From contig NC_068973.1 in NCBI RefSeq assembly GCF_016808095.1, positions 30,746,077 to 30,810,076 of the forward strand: DNA of 64,000 bases, written 5' to 3'. The stretch comes from Vigna angularis. Taxonomy: Eukaryota; Streptophyta; Magnoliopsida; Fabales; Fabaceae. Below are positions 35,856 through 48,245 of this stretch, one piece after another. A program made the position numbers and the translations under genes. Positions within the stretch are counted from its first letter, which is position 1; each line of letters begins with the position of its first letter. Under the pieces are notes generated by a model. That model was not told the DNA's origin. It searched no databases and saw only the letters and a list, made by a program, of their open reading frames with translations.

Positions 35856-38800
35856 CATGTAAATTATGAAAATAGAAAAATTTGAAATAATTTATGAAAA
35901 TAGAAAAATTATGCAGTCTCCATACGATTTCAATTAAAAAAAAATCGTGTTTCCACCCAACTTCTGTTCTATAACATTGTTGAAAATGAAAATCGTTAGT
36001 GGCCTAATGACTTTAATGTGATATAATTGATTATAATGTATACGTAATTAATTGTGAGAGTTAAATGTACTTTTTTTTTATCTCTAAACTATTATAAGAA
36101 AAAAAAAATGTATTTTCTGCACAACTAAATATAAAACATTTTCTCGCCAATCATATGAAAGATGGATGCCAACAACTTAAATTATGAAATATTTTGTCCA
36201 TGCTTTATGAAAGTTATGTCACACAAAAAACACGTGAAGGTTTTATTATAGTTCATACTCCATTTTTCATATAAAAAACACTTCACATATTTTTTGTTGA
36301 AAATGATTTACATAAATCACATAAAGTGCATAGAGTAAATACTCTATAATTTAGTTCAGGAATGAAAAATAACATTTTATAATAGTTTGAACATAAAAAT
36401 CATATTTAATCCTAATTTAGTTCTAGTTTGAAAACTAAATTGATTGTATCTAGATTTATTTTGAAGAATCTTATTTTTAAAGTTTAATGGGAAAGTTCAT
36501 AGTTTTACGATTTAACAATTATTTATAGTTCAAAAACATTTGATGAAAAAAGTTTTAAAATTATGTAATGAAACATCATTTTAATTATAGCCTACTTATA
36601 AATGTTCTCAATCAGCAAAAAAACACTATCTGTCTTAGGATTCTAAACTCGCTCCTATCTATTATATATTGTTTTTACTATCCTTCCTTTATTACTCGAC
36701 CTTTAATCTTTAATCACCTTCGAAATGTAACTATTATAACTATTGTTTATTACATAGATGTATGACCTAATGTTCCAATTGGCATTGAGCTTATTTATCA
36801 AATCGGTATTACACTTTTTTGATTAAATTGGTCTTCCGCCTAACACCACAAAATAATATTGTGATTTTAGTTAATAAGATTAATGAAAATTCATTGTGGG
36901 AATCAAAACATTCCATTACCCTTTTAGTGTTTTTTTAATTCATGTTCCATTTTCTTTAGTTTCAACTTTTACATCTAAATTTAAAATAATTTCAATTATA
37001 TAAATCAGTCCTTTCACTTGAAATTTTCATTCATTTTAAAAAGATTTTATTTTATGTGTTTAAGGAAATAACTAAAATATTGTTTTCTTATTCTCTAACC
37101 GAGAGAAAGAAAAATCGATTATAAATATAAATTCTTGTCTTTGAGCGTTTATTTTAATATGTTTCATATTATTTGAAAGTCAAAATAAAAAATAATTTAA
37201 ATACATTTTTTAACTCTTGGATATCATTTAAAATCATACATAATTTCAAGCTCTCAAACAAACAATATTTCAGTCATTGATTTAATTATGTTATCTAAAC
37301 TAATTTTATAGAATGTTTAAATAATAAAAATATCATAAATTAACGTAAGAAAAGTGCAAAAGCTAATTTAGTATATAAAAATAGTTATTAAATATAACAA
37401 GTTGGGTTTAGAATAGTAGAATGGTTGAGATAAAAAGTGTAGTGATTAGTTGGTAAAACTGTGGGTTTTGAATTAATTAAATGGTTAGAAAATGTGTGGG
37501 TGTGATGGATGGCCCAGAAATTAAAGGTGGTGGTTTCGTGTTTGGATTCCATCTTGCAATGAGGTTGAGGTTGGTGGAATCCCACCCACCATGCAAAAAC
37601 AATAATTCCTAAATCATTATTTATTTGTATTTATCTCAATCAACCTAATTCATTATTCCATGCTTCATTCATTTTATTTATATATAATCTCATTTCTTCT
37701 AGGTATTATCCGTTTCATTCATGATTAATTTTTTTTATCAAGAGTCTGATTAGTTTAAATATAATATATATCTCAATAATAACATGCTCTAATTGTCGCA
37801 TCTCCTTTTCCAAATTGCAATTCAATATACTGTCATTTATTTATTCATATTCTTCCATGAAGGAGAATATAAAATGCTATAGCATTTATCAATCTGTCTA
37901 AAGTCAAATCAGTGCTGACAATTAGAACGGATCCTATTTTACTTTATGGGTACGGATCTCACTTCTTATATATATATATATATATATATATAGTACCATG
38001 TCAAAGCTCAACCAACCGCAAAAAATTGCATGTGTATCTGATTAGGGTTTTCTTAAATATCATTCTTAAGATAATGAAATTAAAGATGAAAATATTCTTA
38101 TAAAATTATAATATTTAAGTTATTAATATTTTTCTCAAAATTAAGGTTTAAAATAAATCATGTTGTAAGAAAAGATAGAAAGAAAAATATTAAAAGAGTT
38201 TAATTCTTATTACTAAATGATGCAGTTAACATATTAAAAATAATGACTAATTTTAATGATTAAAAATAATTAATTATTATAGTAACTAATTTATAAACTA
38301 AAAATTATCAGTAATTAAAATATATTTTATTACGAATAAAAAATTATATTTAGTTTTTAAATGGATAACTATAATAATTTTAAATATGAATTAATATTTA
38401 AATTAGTCATCAATATTAATCATCAAAGTTTTAATTCTCTAATTAAGAAATTAGTTTTTAAATTTTTTTCTAAACATATTTTTGTCACTTAAAATTGATC
38501 GTTATTTTTATTATAATAAATTGAGAATAATTAATAAATTTACTTATTCTTAAAGATTAGAGAACTAAACTTTTTAATTTAAATCATATTAAAGTTGACT
38601 GAAGTAAAAAAAATAACTTTTTCAAAAATTATATAGAACTCGTGTATTATAAATAGATAAATAGTAGGGTTAATAATTTTGACAACATTTACATATTATT
38701 TGTATAATCAACAGCCTACACACACTCATGAGAAAAAAAATTAATGTGAATATTTTATATTCAATTTGCATTATCGCAGACTAAACGAGTTTAGTTCGCA

Positions 38801-41800
38801 CACTACGCACAATATACACATTAAAAACAGTAACCCGACTCAAACTGAAACATTATTGAATTAAACATATAAAATTAAAAAAATGGATGATATTTTATTA
38901 TATTTTGATACCATTTCGTATTTTATTACACAATTTAATATATTTAATATTCTTGTATTAGGATTAAAATATTTTATTTTGATTAAATTTAGACTAAGTT
39001 GTAGAACCCTTAAAATTTGTAGATAATATATGTTGATTACTTTGAAGTATATTTTTCACAGGTAGGTACATGTAAATTTTGCAAGATCTACAAAAATAAA
39101 GTTTATTTAAGAGGTGGGCTAGACCAATTTCTTTTCAGTATATACAAATTTGTGTAAAAATACATAACTTTGTAAATAGAAAGAGTCTAATATAAAAATA
39201 TAACGTACGTATAAATGTTATATGAAGAGGGTTAGAATGCTCTTAAGTATTGTACTATATTTATTTATGATATCTTTTGCAGATAAAAATAAAATAAAAT
39301 AAAATAAATAGAATGTTATGAACTATTTTTTGAGAATTATAACTTTGTAAAATGGAGTGTAGAAGAGAAACATGGAAGTGGAAAGTGTAGAAACACATGA
39401 GGCCTTAATGTTTTAAAAGGTAACATAATCCAAACAGAACAGTGAATTTTAGACAATAATTGGCATATGAAGATACAGAAAAGGAAAAAGCATTGATCAT
39501 ATTATTTGAAAAAAGTAAAAACTTTACAAACTTTTGGACTGCTAATTTGTAAGGACATGATAGTAACCAAATGCACTTGTCGGTGTTCGTCCAAATCATT
39601 CTTTAGCTAACTATTTTTTTCCTAGATGTCATTATTAATTAAACACTAAAACTTTTAGGCATGTTAAACTTTATAATTTTTAGTTTCTTATCCCAATATA
39701 TTTTAATATATTTTTTGAATATATTCCTTAATTTTTTTTTGGGTACGTTAATAAATATTTACATATGTATAAATAATTTTGAATATTAATATATTCAAGT
39801 TATTTTATATTTGCATGTGTCTTGTAAGGCAAATAGTTTAGAGACACCATTTTTATCAAAAACCGCCTGTCCTTCCTCTCTTGATTTTAATTTGCGTTTT
39901 CAAAAACCGTTTCACATTCTTAACGGTATATTGTAGTTTAGTTCATATTAAAATACTTGCACTTCATATCACCTAGAAATAAGAAATATATATATAGTAT
40001 ATAAATAAATATAAATATTATGTTATATAAGTTGATTTTTCTAATATTTAATAAAATTTAAAATTTATTTTTTAATATGATATTAAAACCATTTAATATC
40101 TATAATGACAAAATATGATAGTACTACGCTTGAGATTTATAGGTGTCTGGAATACAATAAAACATCCATATTTATGTAAGAACCAATGTTTAATAAGGAT
40201 GATTTAAAAAAAAAAATCAAAAGATTAAAATTTTAAATTAAGTGTAGTATATAAATTATAATTTCACCTATTCAGTAATTTATTTTACAAAATTTATTAT
40301 TTTTCTAATCTCCCCGTTTTCGTATTCTTTCTACTCTTTTAAAAAATTATCGAATTTTATTCTACATAATTTTTGAATGATTTTCTAGAATAGGAAAGGA
40401 TTGGAGTTCAGGGAAGATAAATTGTTATGTATGTATATATGAACGTGTGTTTTACAACTTGATTTTGGGTCATTTTGAGCACTTGAAGAAAATTTAGTTT
40501 GGAATTTTTTTAAACTAGAAAATCTAGAAAAGCGAAGTTTGGATTTTGATTAAACAGTTGCAAATATTTAGATGCAAATAATCTATATGTTGATATATGA
40601 TGTTTGAAGTTTGTTAGGAATATGAAATTAATATTTAATTTGTATTATGAATGTTGAATTGATGATTTCGATATTCATATAGTTTAAGTATACCTAAAGA
40701 AGTGAAATTAAAATGTTTTAAACTAAATTTAATTAAGTTGCGTGAATTAATAACGAGATTTATTATATGAGTAGTTATATTTAATTTGGTGCATAAATGG
40801 TTTGGGACGTGCTGAAATAAAAGAATGACGTATAAGAGATTCTCAACCTGTACTATACAAAAATATCAAAGACATAATGGGAATATGAATATTATAGATT
40901 TTCTTTTAAAAATATATATCACACAAATAAAACAACCTCCGACACTGTGCTGACCCAAATCATTAAAAAAAAAAAATCTTTTTATACATATACTTTATCG
41001 TGGGTTCTATTCTTTTACAAATCGTTACAAATAAACATATTTATACGTTGGCTATATTTGACATGTATAATACAACAATAGATTTGTATCACAAAGATCT
41101 CAAGTATAAATTACTCATGTAAAACATAATTTTGAATTAAGTGTACAAGAGATAGTTTTCTTTTCAGTATTACTTATTTCTAATAGTTTCAAGATCACTT
41201 CAATGGATAGTTGCTGAAATAGATAGTGCGTTTAATTTGTGGTGTTGTATTGGGTTGATTTTTGGATTTTATATAAATACTTATTTTTCGATATAATTCG
41301 CTTAATAAATCTAAAAATCTTTCATGAAATCTCAAAATTTCTTAGCAATTTTTAATCTAGTTTGAAATGATTTATTTGAAAGGATTCCGCTGAAGACATT
41401 TTTTTTCGCTCACCAAAATCACATCAATGAAAAATTTATCATTTGATTCGTTATGGATTTTAAATAACTTTAATATTTATGGTTTTAATTTAATTTAATA
41501 GATGTACATGTATATATTCAATGTTGACCTAATTAAGCTTTAAATACATATATAGTTTTATTTCATCGAACATGATACAGTTAGAGTTTATAAGAAGTCT
41601 TATAAATAGTTAATCAGATCCCTTAGTGAGTGTACACATACTTATCATTAAAGCATTAAGTCTGTTTAGTGAAATAAAAGTATAAAAAAGTAACAGTACA
41701 AATTGTTATTAGAATCAGTGCAGTTCAAATTTCAACAAAAATGATCCATATCAGAGGAGGGCACAGTTTGTAATCCATAGAACAGAAATGTTGGTGGTGG

Positions 41801-42612
41801 AATCCTGTTACTTCCATTTGAATAGTTAATTACTACAACTTCACATATATTCACATTTTTTATATATTCTGTTTGGTTCATGACAGGTATCATATTCATA
41901 TTCATATTCCGATAAGAATAATTCTCATTCTAGACCTCTAAACACAAAATGGGATCGTGAATTTGATACTTATGCCACTGATCAGATTTATTAATCAGAT
42001 CATGCTACTTTGTATTATGTATTAGCAGAATGTTCTTATTTAAAGAATTAAAAAGTAAAGTGTTTTATGAAATTATGTTATATTTTTCAATTGATCTCGC
42101 ATATAATATTATTTAACGATTCCCTAATATTGAAAAACAATTTACATTGGAGACCTCTTCCGATAAAACTTTTAAGCCTTATCCTCATCAAATAAATGAC
42201 GTAACATATGAAGAATCTGTACTGTCGTAATCTGATATAGTCACAGAATAAATTACGCAATTAATCTGCAATAAATAATTTACTGATGAAAAAAATCTTA
42301 TACTTTTTATAATACATTGTAATTTGCTGTTAGACCCTCGGCATTATATGTAAAAATTAAATGCATGTGACGCTTTGGAATTAGAATAGAAGTTTTACTT
42401 CATTAATGCCATTTAATATTATTGGAGTTTAATCGTAATTATTGGAATTTGGGCCATTAGCATTCTTATAGCCTTTGGGCCCGTCCATCGTGTTTAACAC
42501 TAATTAGTAATTAAGTGGGAGAGAGGTGGATGCTTAGTATATATGTACTACAAATTTATAATAGCAACGGAATATTTATCAAGCTTTATTATTATTGACA
42601 TGGAAACATTAG
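35856..42612. other. AT-rich intergenic DNA downstream of the second WAT1-related gene
   Basis: No gene is supported. A less AT-rich patch at about 37390-37600 is open on the minus strand for 65 codons but has no family features. (TA)n lies at about 37967-37992. 38100-42400 is AT-rich. The last 200 bases next to 42613 should hold the transporter's 3'UTR. Confidence 0.5.
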
Positions 42613-45600
42613 TTAACCCTTATTATCATTGCTATCATTCCTAGGAGCAGTAATAGGTAGCTGTCGTTGGTCTTCTGGAAAGTTATCCTTTGCTGGGGAT
42701 GGTGGCATTCTTCGCTGGCATTCTTTAGCTTTTCCCCACACAACTAGATATAGCCCAAGAACCACAACAATTGCTCCAATAACACTGATATCATATTGAA
42801 CTGTAACGCGTTAATATATTTGAAAAGAGAAGAAGAGAGACAAAAAAAAAAAACATGAGAAAAGGATCATATATAATGTTTGGTACTTAATTTTTAGTAC
42901 CTTCCAAGGTAGAGTTGCTCAGATAGAATGATGCAGGCCAAGGTGGTAATGATGATCATACGAAGGGGATTAAAAGCAGTCACAATAACTGGGCCCATCG
43001 ATTTTATCACCATGCCTTGTATGTAATACTGAACTCCTGATGTAACTACTCCCTGTAATAAGTTAATATTAAGATAAGGTTAAAAAAAACCATGCAATTT
43101 TAACCATAAGTTAAATGTCGAGCTGTAATCGACGTAGAACTTCATTTTTTGGCATCGATTCTAAGAATATGTCACAATCATGTCAAAGAATATGGTTACT
43201 TACCGCATAAGCTGGAGCAAAGAGTCGTGTATCCCAACCAATGGCCCATGCATGAGGGTGGTGGCGTTCTGCGATGGCTGCTACAACAGAGCTTTGAAGT
43301 GCACCTACGAAGCAAACCCAAGTAGCCAGGGACATCTCTGTTGGGTATTTTCTCAATGTTATGGTCTACATATATTTCACCGAACCATGCATTATTTTCC
43401 ATAGGATATCAATATACATGTAACTTTATTTAATATGTTATGAAGCCATTAATCTTACTTGTAATATGTAAAACGCAGAGAAGCCTGCACAACCGATGAG
43501 GAGGAAACATGTTCCTAAGATCCAGTGGTTAGCGGTAGGGTTGTTGAGAGTCTGAGGTTGGCCAGCATGGGTTGTTGAAGATTTCATCAAACTAATCACA
43601 GGGCCTTTGTAAAGAGCCATTAGCAAGGTGCCTCCAAAAGTTACTATTGTTCCAATCAATTTGGCTTGACATGCCACCTCCTTCATCTTCATGTGCTCCA
43701 ACCTATACAATAAGCTACGTGGGTGATTCTCTGGTTTCCTTAGGCTTTCACAAATATAAAGCATGATGTTCTTTGTCATGCTGTTGTGTGAAATTCTTGT
43801 TTTATGAATCGGATCCCGTGCATATTTTTAAGTCAACTCGGTTCCGAGGTCATTCATAAAAAAATAAGAAAAGAATTAAGTACACGTACAATCATAAATA
43901 TATATCGAATATTAACTATTTCTTTTGTTAATTTACTTGATTTACTGTGGGTTTCCCAAATTCCTTTATAAAAACTTGTACTGTTGTCTCTCTCACCATA
44001 ATTTCATACCTTTATAATACTTCATAAATGTTAATTCCTTTTTTAATCATATCCTCCACACATGTTAACAAGTCTACAAACAAAAATCTTTTAGCGCAAT
44101 AAATAGTTTTAATCTGTCATTCATAAAATTATTCTTAATTAATAAAGATATTATAAAATATTTAAGGACTTGATGAGTAAAATAAAGAATGAATGTTTTT
44201 TAACCACTTCAATTTGAGAGTATAAATAATGACCACCAACTCTTACATAAATTATCAATATTAGTACGATACAAAAATATTATTTTTGTCTTTAGAAAAC
44301 TTGTAACCTTAACTATTTGTTATTAAAAAACTTAATGTTTTGAGGTATTTGTTTATAATAATTCATAATAAATTATTTTTTAAATTTTTTTTATGAATTT
44401 ATAAAATTCATGAAATATTTACAAAATGAATTTCACAAAGTATGAAAAATTACAGTAATATCTTGCTATGTTTTATATAGATAATTTCGTTTCACGTATA
44501 TCCATTGTCATGTGAATGACGGTGGAACTGGTACATCACAAAGCAAGAATCTACTCCTTTTATAAATACGTGTTGTCAGGCATCCATATGAATATTTCTT
44601 AAAAGAAATGAAAAAAAAAAACTTTGAAACATATGCATCTAAAATAATTTGCTTTAAAATGTAAATCTCGACATGTTCGATTAGGTTTGACCTGTTTATG
44701 TTTCATCAATAAATGGTTAGAAACCATAATTATTTACTTAATCCGAAATACCCATTAAAATATTTAAATTTAATTCATAACAGGTCATAATCGGGAAAAG
44801 TTTTTCTTTGCTTCTTTGATTAGAAGACTGGAACTCATCGTCTCTTTCAAAAGTTTTTCTTTTTTTTTGTTCTCAATTTAAAAAAAAGTAAAAAAAAAAG
44901 TTAATAAGAAAGGACATCACTTCATACCAAGGTTACGTCATATCAAGTTTAAAAAAAGTTTTAAAATTCCACTATAAATCTCACCTACTTTAAAATTGAA
45001 AAATATATTCAAGAATACATTAATTAAAACAAAAGGAATACACAATTAAACATATTTTATGTTGTAACATTTATTATTTGTATGAGTATATATTAGATAA
45101 GTATCATAATTTAAAAAAATCGATCTCTTTTCTTTTCTTTTCTAAATCATATATATTCTCACGGATATTTCGTACTAAAAATTCAGCAACTACCCAACTT
45201 GAAACTAAACTTTTCTAATGTTTTCTTTAGATTCTTTGGAGCCATTTTAAGAACAGGAAGGAAAATAAAATTATAAAAGTAGAACTAATGAAAAATGATT
45301 CTTTTTGTTTTGAATCTTTAGTTTTAAAAGTCAATTTTATCTGTTTATTTGCCTTCCATATCTGTTTCTCCTCTTCTTAACAAAATGCAGAGTTTGTGTA
45401 GACCAATGAGAGGTGAACCATCTTTCAGAACCTGTCGTGTTTGGTGATTCACTCTACCCACTTACCTCAGAATAACAGCCATGACAAAAGTAACAGAGGG
45501 TGCGGAGTTCATGACAGCAGACAGGAAAGAAGCTGACGTGAATTTCATGCCCAATAGAGCGAAACACTGATCCAGTATTATCCTGCAAGTAACACCATGC

Positions 45601-45638
45601 AACTAAATATCTCTCTTGCATAACAAACTGAAACTTGA

Positions 45639-45695
<57 letters not shown>

Positions 45696-46062
45696 AAGTG
45701 TAAGACAATGGTTACTCGAAGAAAGCCAGTGCCATAATCTCTGAAAATATACCAACAGTCATCTTCGGTCGAACTTTCCTGCATAAAAGATATCAACTTT
45801 ATTTTAGATGAGAAATTATAGAGACGAAACTGAGTTAGAAGTATATATTTAAAGCATGGAAGGTAAGTGGAAGATACCTTTCAAGAACAAAGGCGAAGGG
45901 AGCGAGAGTTATAGAGGCTATGGCGTTACGGTAGACAATGAAGACGTAATGGCTCATACCCTTCTTTATAGCATCCATGGCAAATATGAACATCCCAGCA
46001 GAACCAAATTGAACAGCCAATAACATCAGATAGGGCCTTGCATTTCTCAACCACTCACCCAT
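42613..46062 (-). CDS. WAT1-related protein (UMAMIT / EamA transporter), tandem copy 1
   Basis: Seven exons in transcript order: 46062-45878, 45778-45716, 45582-45466, 43702-43459, 43365-43204, 43052-42901, 42784-42613; 1095 nt, 364 aa, all GT-AG, no frame break. Exons 2, 3 and 6 have the same lengths (63, 117, 152 nt) and phases as in the UMAMIT gene at 16627. Motifs include ARPYLMLLAVQFGSAGMFIF, YRNAIASITLAPFAF.LER, KVRPKMTV, FTSASFLSAVMNSAPSVTF, YKGP at 153-156, AFYILQTITLRKYPTEMSL, AIGWDTRLFAPAYAG, GVQYYIQGMVIKSMGPVIV, NPLRMIIITT and VVWGKAKE, followed by a short hydrophilic tail ending APRNDSNDNKG. The QFGSAGM and GPVIVTAFNPL motifs place it in a subgroup different from the 16627 gene, perhaps UMAMIT20-like. 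A ten-helix solute facilitator is inferred. DQN of most relatives is DQC here (ILDQCFALLGMK). The start is the first family-consistent ATG, and the frame upstream lacks another ATG nearby. Confidence 0.92.
43703..45465 (-). other. Large intron 3 of tandem copy 1
   Basis: A 1.76-kb AT-rich intron at the same position as the 1.2-kb intron 3 of tandem copy 2 (53507-54718). Most of it does not align by eye with the partner, apart from a weak match near 45410-45440 (gaaccatctttcagaacct) to 54536-54556 (gaccatttgtcagagcct). No inserted gene was recognised. Confidence 0.7.
45643..45691. repeat. (TA)n microsatellite in intron 2 of tandem copy 1
   Basis: About 48 bp of TA between gaatttca and tttgtaagtgt. 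At the homologous spot in tandem copy 2 (about 54886-54896) only about five TA units are present. Confidence 0.92.
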
Positions 46063-46170
46063 CTTTTTCTTAATAACTCTCTCTCTGCAACACAATCTAT
46101 GTGTATGAGAAAGTGAAGCTGCTTATGCTTGCTTTTGTTTATCTGCGAAACCAATGCACTCCATCTTAAT

Positions 46171-46177
46171 ATTTATA
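46171..46177 (-). promoter_or_regulatory. Putative TATA box of tandem copy 1
   Basis: On the minus strand GGTATAAATATTAAGATGGA places a TATAAAT word about 110 bp before the ATG. The same word and flanks recur at the matching place in tandem copy 2. Confidence 0.65.
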
Positions 46178-47084
46178 CCCAACAGCTCAATATAGTTAGC
46201 AAAGCGTCCATAATCTTAAAAGTTGCTAAATATTCTCCACAAATATTCGCTTTGTTTTTTTTCTTAAGAAAATTTTCATTAAAATGTAAACCTTATTTAA
46301 GCACAAATTAATATATATTTTTTTATGATAAAAAATACTTTTTAATTATAAGTGAAATGGAAGATGCTGAGGAAAAATTCAGTAAAATTTTTAAGAAAAT
46401 AATTTTTTCAAGAACACATTTTATACAATAGTTTTAAAACATCAGAATTTTGAAATATGATTAAAAATAGAAATAAAATAGATAAGTTAGAAAATATGAT
46501 AAATTGTTATTTGATTAGAAAAAGAGTTTATATGATCCCCTGACAGTAAAAGAAAAAAGCGAGATGAAGGAGTTATGCGGACTAATGATCTTTGTTTGCG
46601 TATAAGGTCCGCGATTAGATTCGAATTGGTAGAATCCCACGATCTGTGTCTTTTTGTAAGTATAAATCACTTTTTCCAGAACAGAGTATCTAACTCATTC
46701 AAAACACTTAGGAGGCTAAATTAGAGGAATGAATTTAATGCCTAATTAATAAGAATAGAACAAAGAATATTTTTCTTCTGGAACGGCCTCTACTATCTGT
46801 GTTCAAGTTGTTCTTCATATTTTCTATCCCCATCTCATGTTGAGCATTCCACTCTTTAATTAGACATTCATAATCTCAATTAAGCATTTTTTTTATCAAT
46901 AAATTTCTTAGCTCATTCAAGAAAACAACTTGGATCAACTTGAGAGGGGAGCAAGTTTCTTTCATTTAAGAATTTGGATCTTGCAAAAGCATGAGAATAT
47001 CATTTTCTTATTTATTTGCAATTGGTAGTTTCCCCTATGTTATGCTTTTTTATTGATAAAAAAATATATTAATTGTGGTCACAC

Positions 47085-47420
47085 ATATCTAAACATGTGA
47101 ATTTGGACAAACAAGACAAGGGTTGCTCGGTCGGACACAAGAAATGACCGAACGGATACCTTGACAGTAAACATCTCTAAAGAGTTACTGCAAACCAATA
47201 TTAAGTATAAGTGTTGATTAACAGATAATGGGCCGAGATTGAATTGTGGTTAGAGTTTCATTAATCCTAATCTCGTCTCAAAAACTATAAATAGAAGTCA
47301 AATGTAAGCAGATTTATTGTGAATTTAAGACTTTGCTCTGACTATCTTTCGGATAATTACTAACTTAAGCATCAGAATATCTTTAACCTGTATTTCCGAA
47401 CGGTTTGAAGTATTGCCAAG
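47085..47420 (+). mobile_element. Candidate solo or truncated LTR
   Basis: The block order ctcggtcggacacaagaaat, gaccgaacgg, ataatgggccgagattgaat, taatctcgtctcaaaaacta, ctataaatag (TATA-like, 47287) and then gactttgctctgactatctt...gcatcagaatatcttt resembles LTRs of Phaseoleae retrotransposons as I remember them, with promoter and transcript-start-like order. No internal domain or flanking duplication was found. Confidence 0.5.
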
Positions 47421-48145
47421 AAATGAATTTAACAAAAAGTGAACAAATTTATATGAGCAAACAAGGAACAAAGTGTGAATGTTTATTTTGTGGAGTTACT
47501 AAATCCTACACGTGAAATAAATAGTAAGACACTTTAGTGCTATAACCAGAAAATATATTAAAATATATATAAAAGCTCAAAATGTAGGAGGTCCGACATT
47601 AATAATGTTATTAGTGTTTTAATTTGTTTTTTTAGTAATATTGTAAAAGAGCAATAAAAAACTATAAAAGGGATATTTTAAAGATAGTGTATATTTTAGA
47701 AGTGGTAAGCCTATGTTAAATGATTTAAGACATGCAAATGTATTGGTGATGTAAATTTTAGAAAATCTACTTCTGGTTATATAATAAGTTTTTAAGGAAA
47801 CAATGTCATGATAATCAAGACTACAAAAAGTGTATTGCTTTATTTCCATGAAAACTTTACTAGACTAGGTCCACACGTTAAAAAAAAAAGTTTTAGCGTT
47901 CGTTGATTTTTTATTTTATTTTATGTATCACATCGTTTTATATATTATTTATATAGAAAATAATTGATTTGAGAAATAGTATCATACAATAACAATGAAA
48001 TATAAATTTAACTCATAAAATATGCATCCGCTTCTATAATAATAAGTTTGAGTTTTTTTTTTAAATAAGATACTCAATTTTTCAATATATGATTTAGATT
48101 CATACTAACACCTAAAATTACAATATTATAAGATATGATCTAAGA

Positions 48146-48245
<100 letters not shown>

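Noticed and set aside
43180..43404. Plus-strand open frame over exon 5 of tandem copy 1, and its equivalent at 52993-53265
   Set aside because: Antisense shadows of conserved transporter exons.
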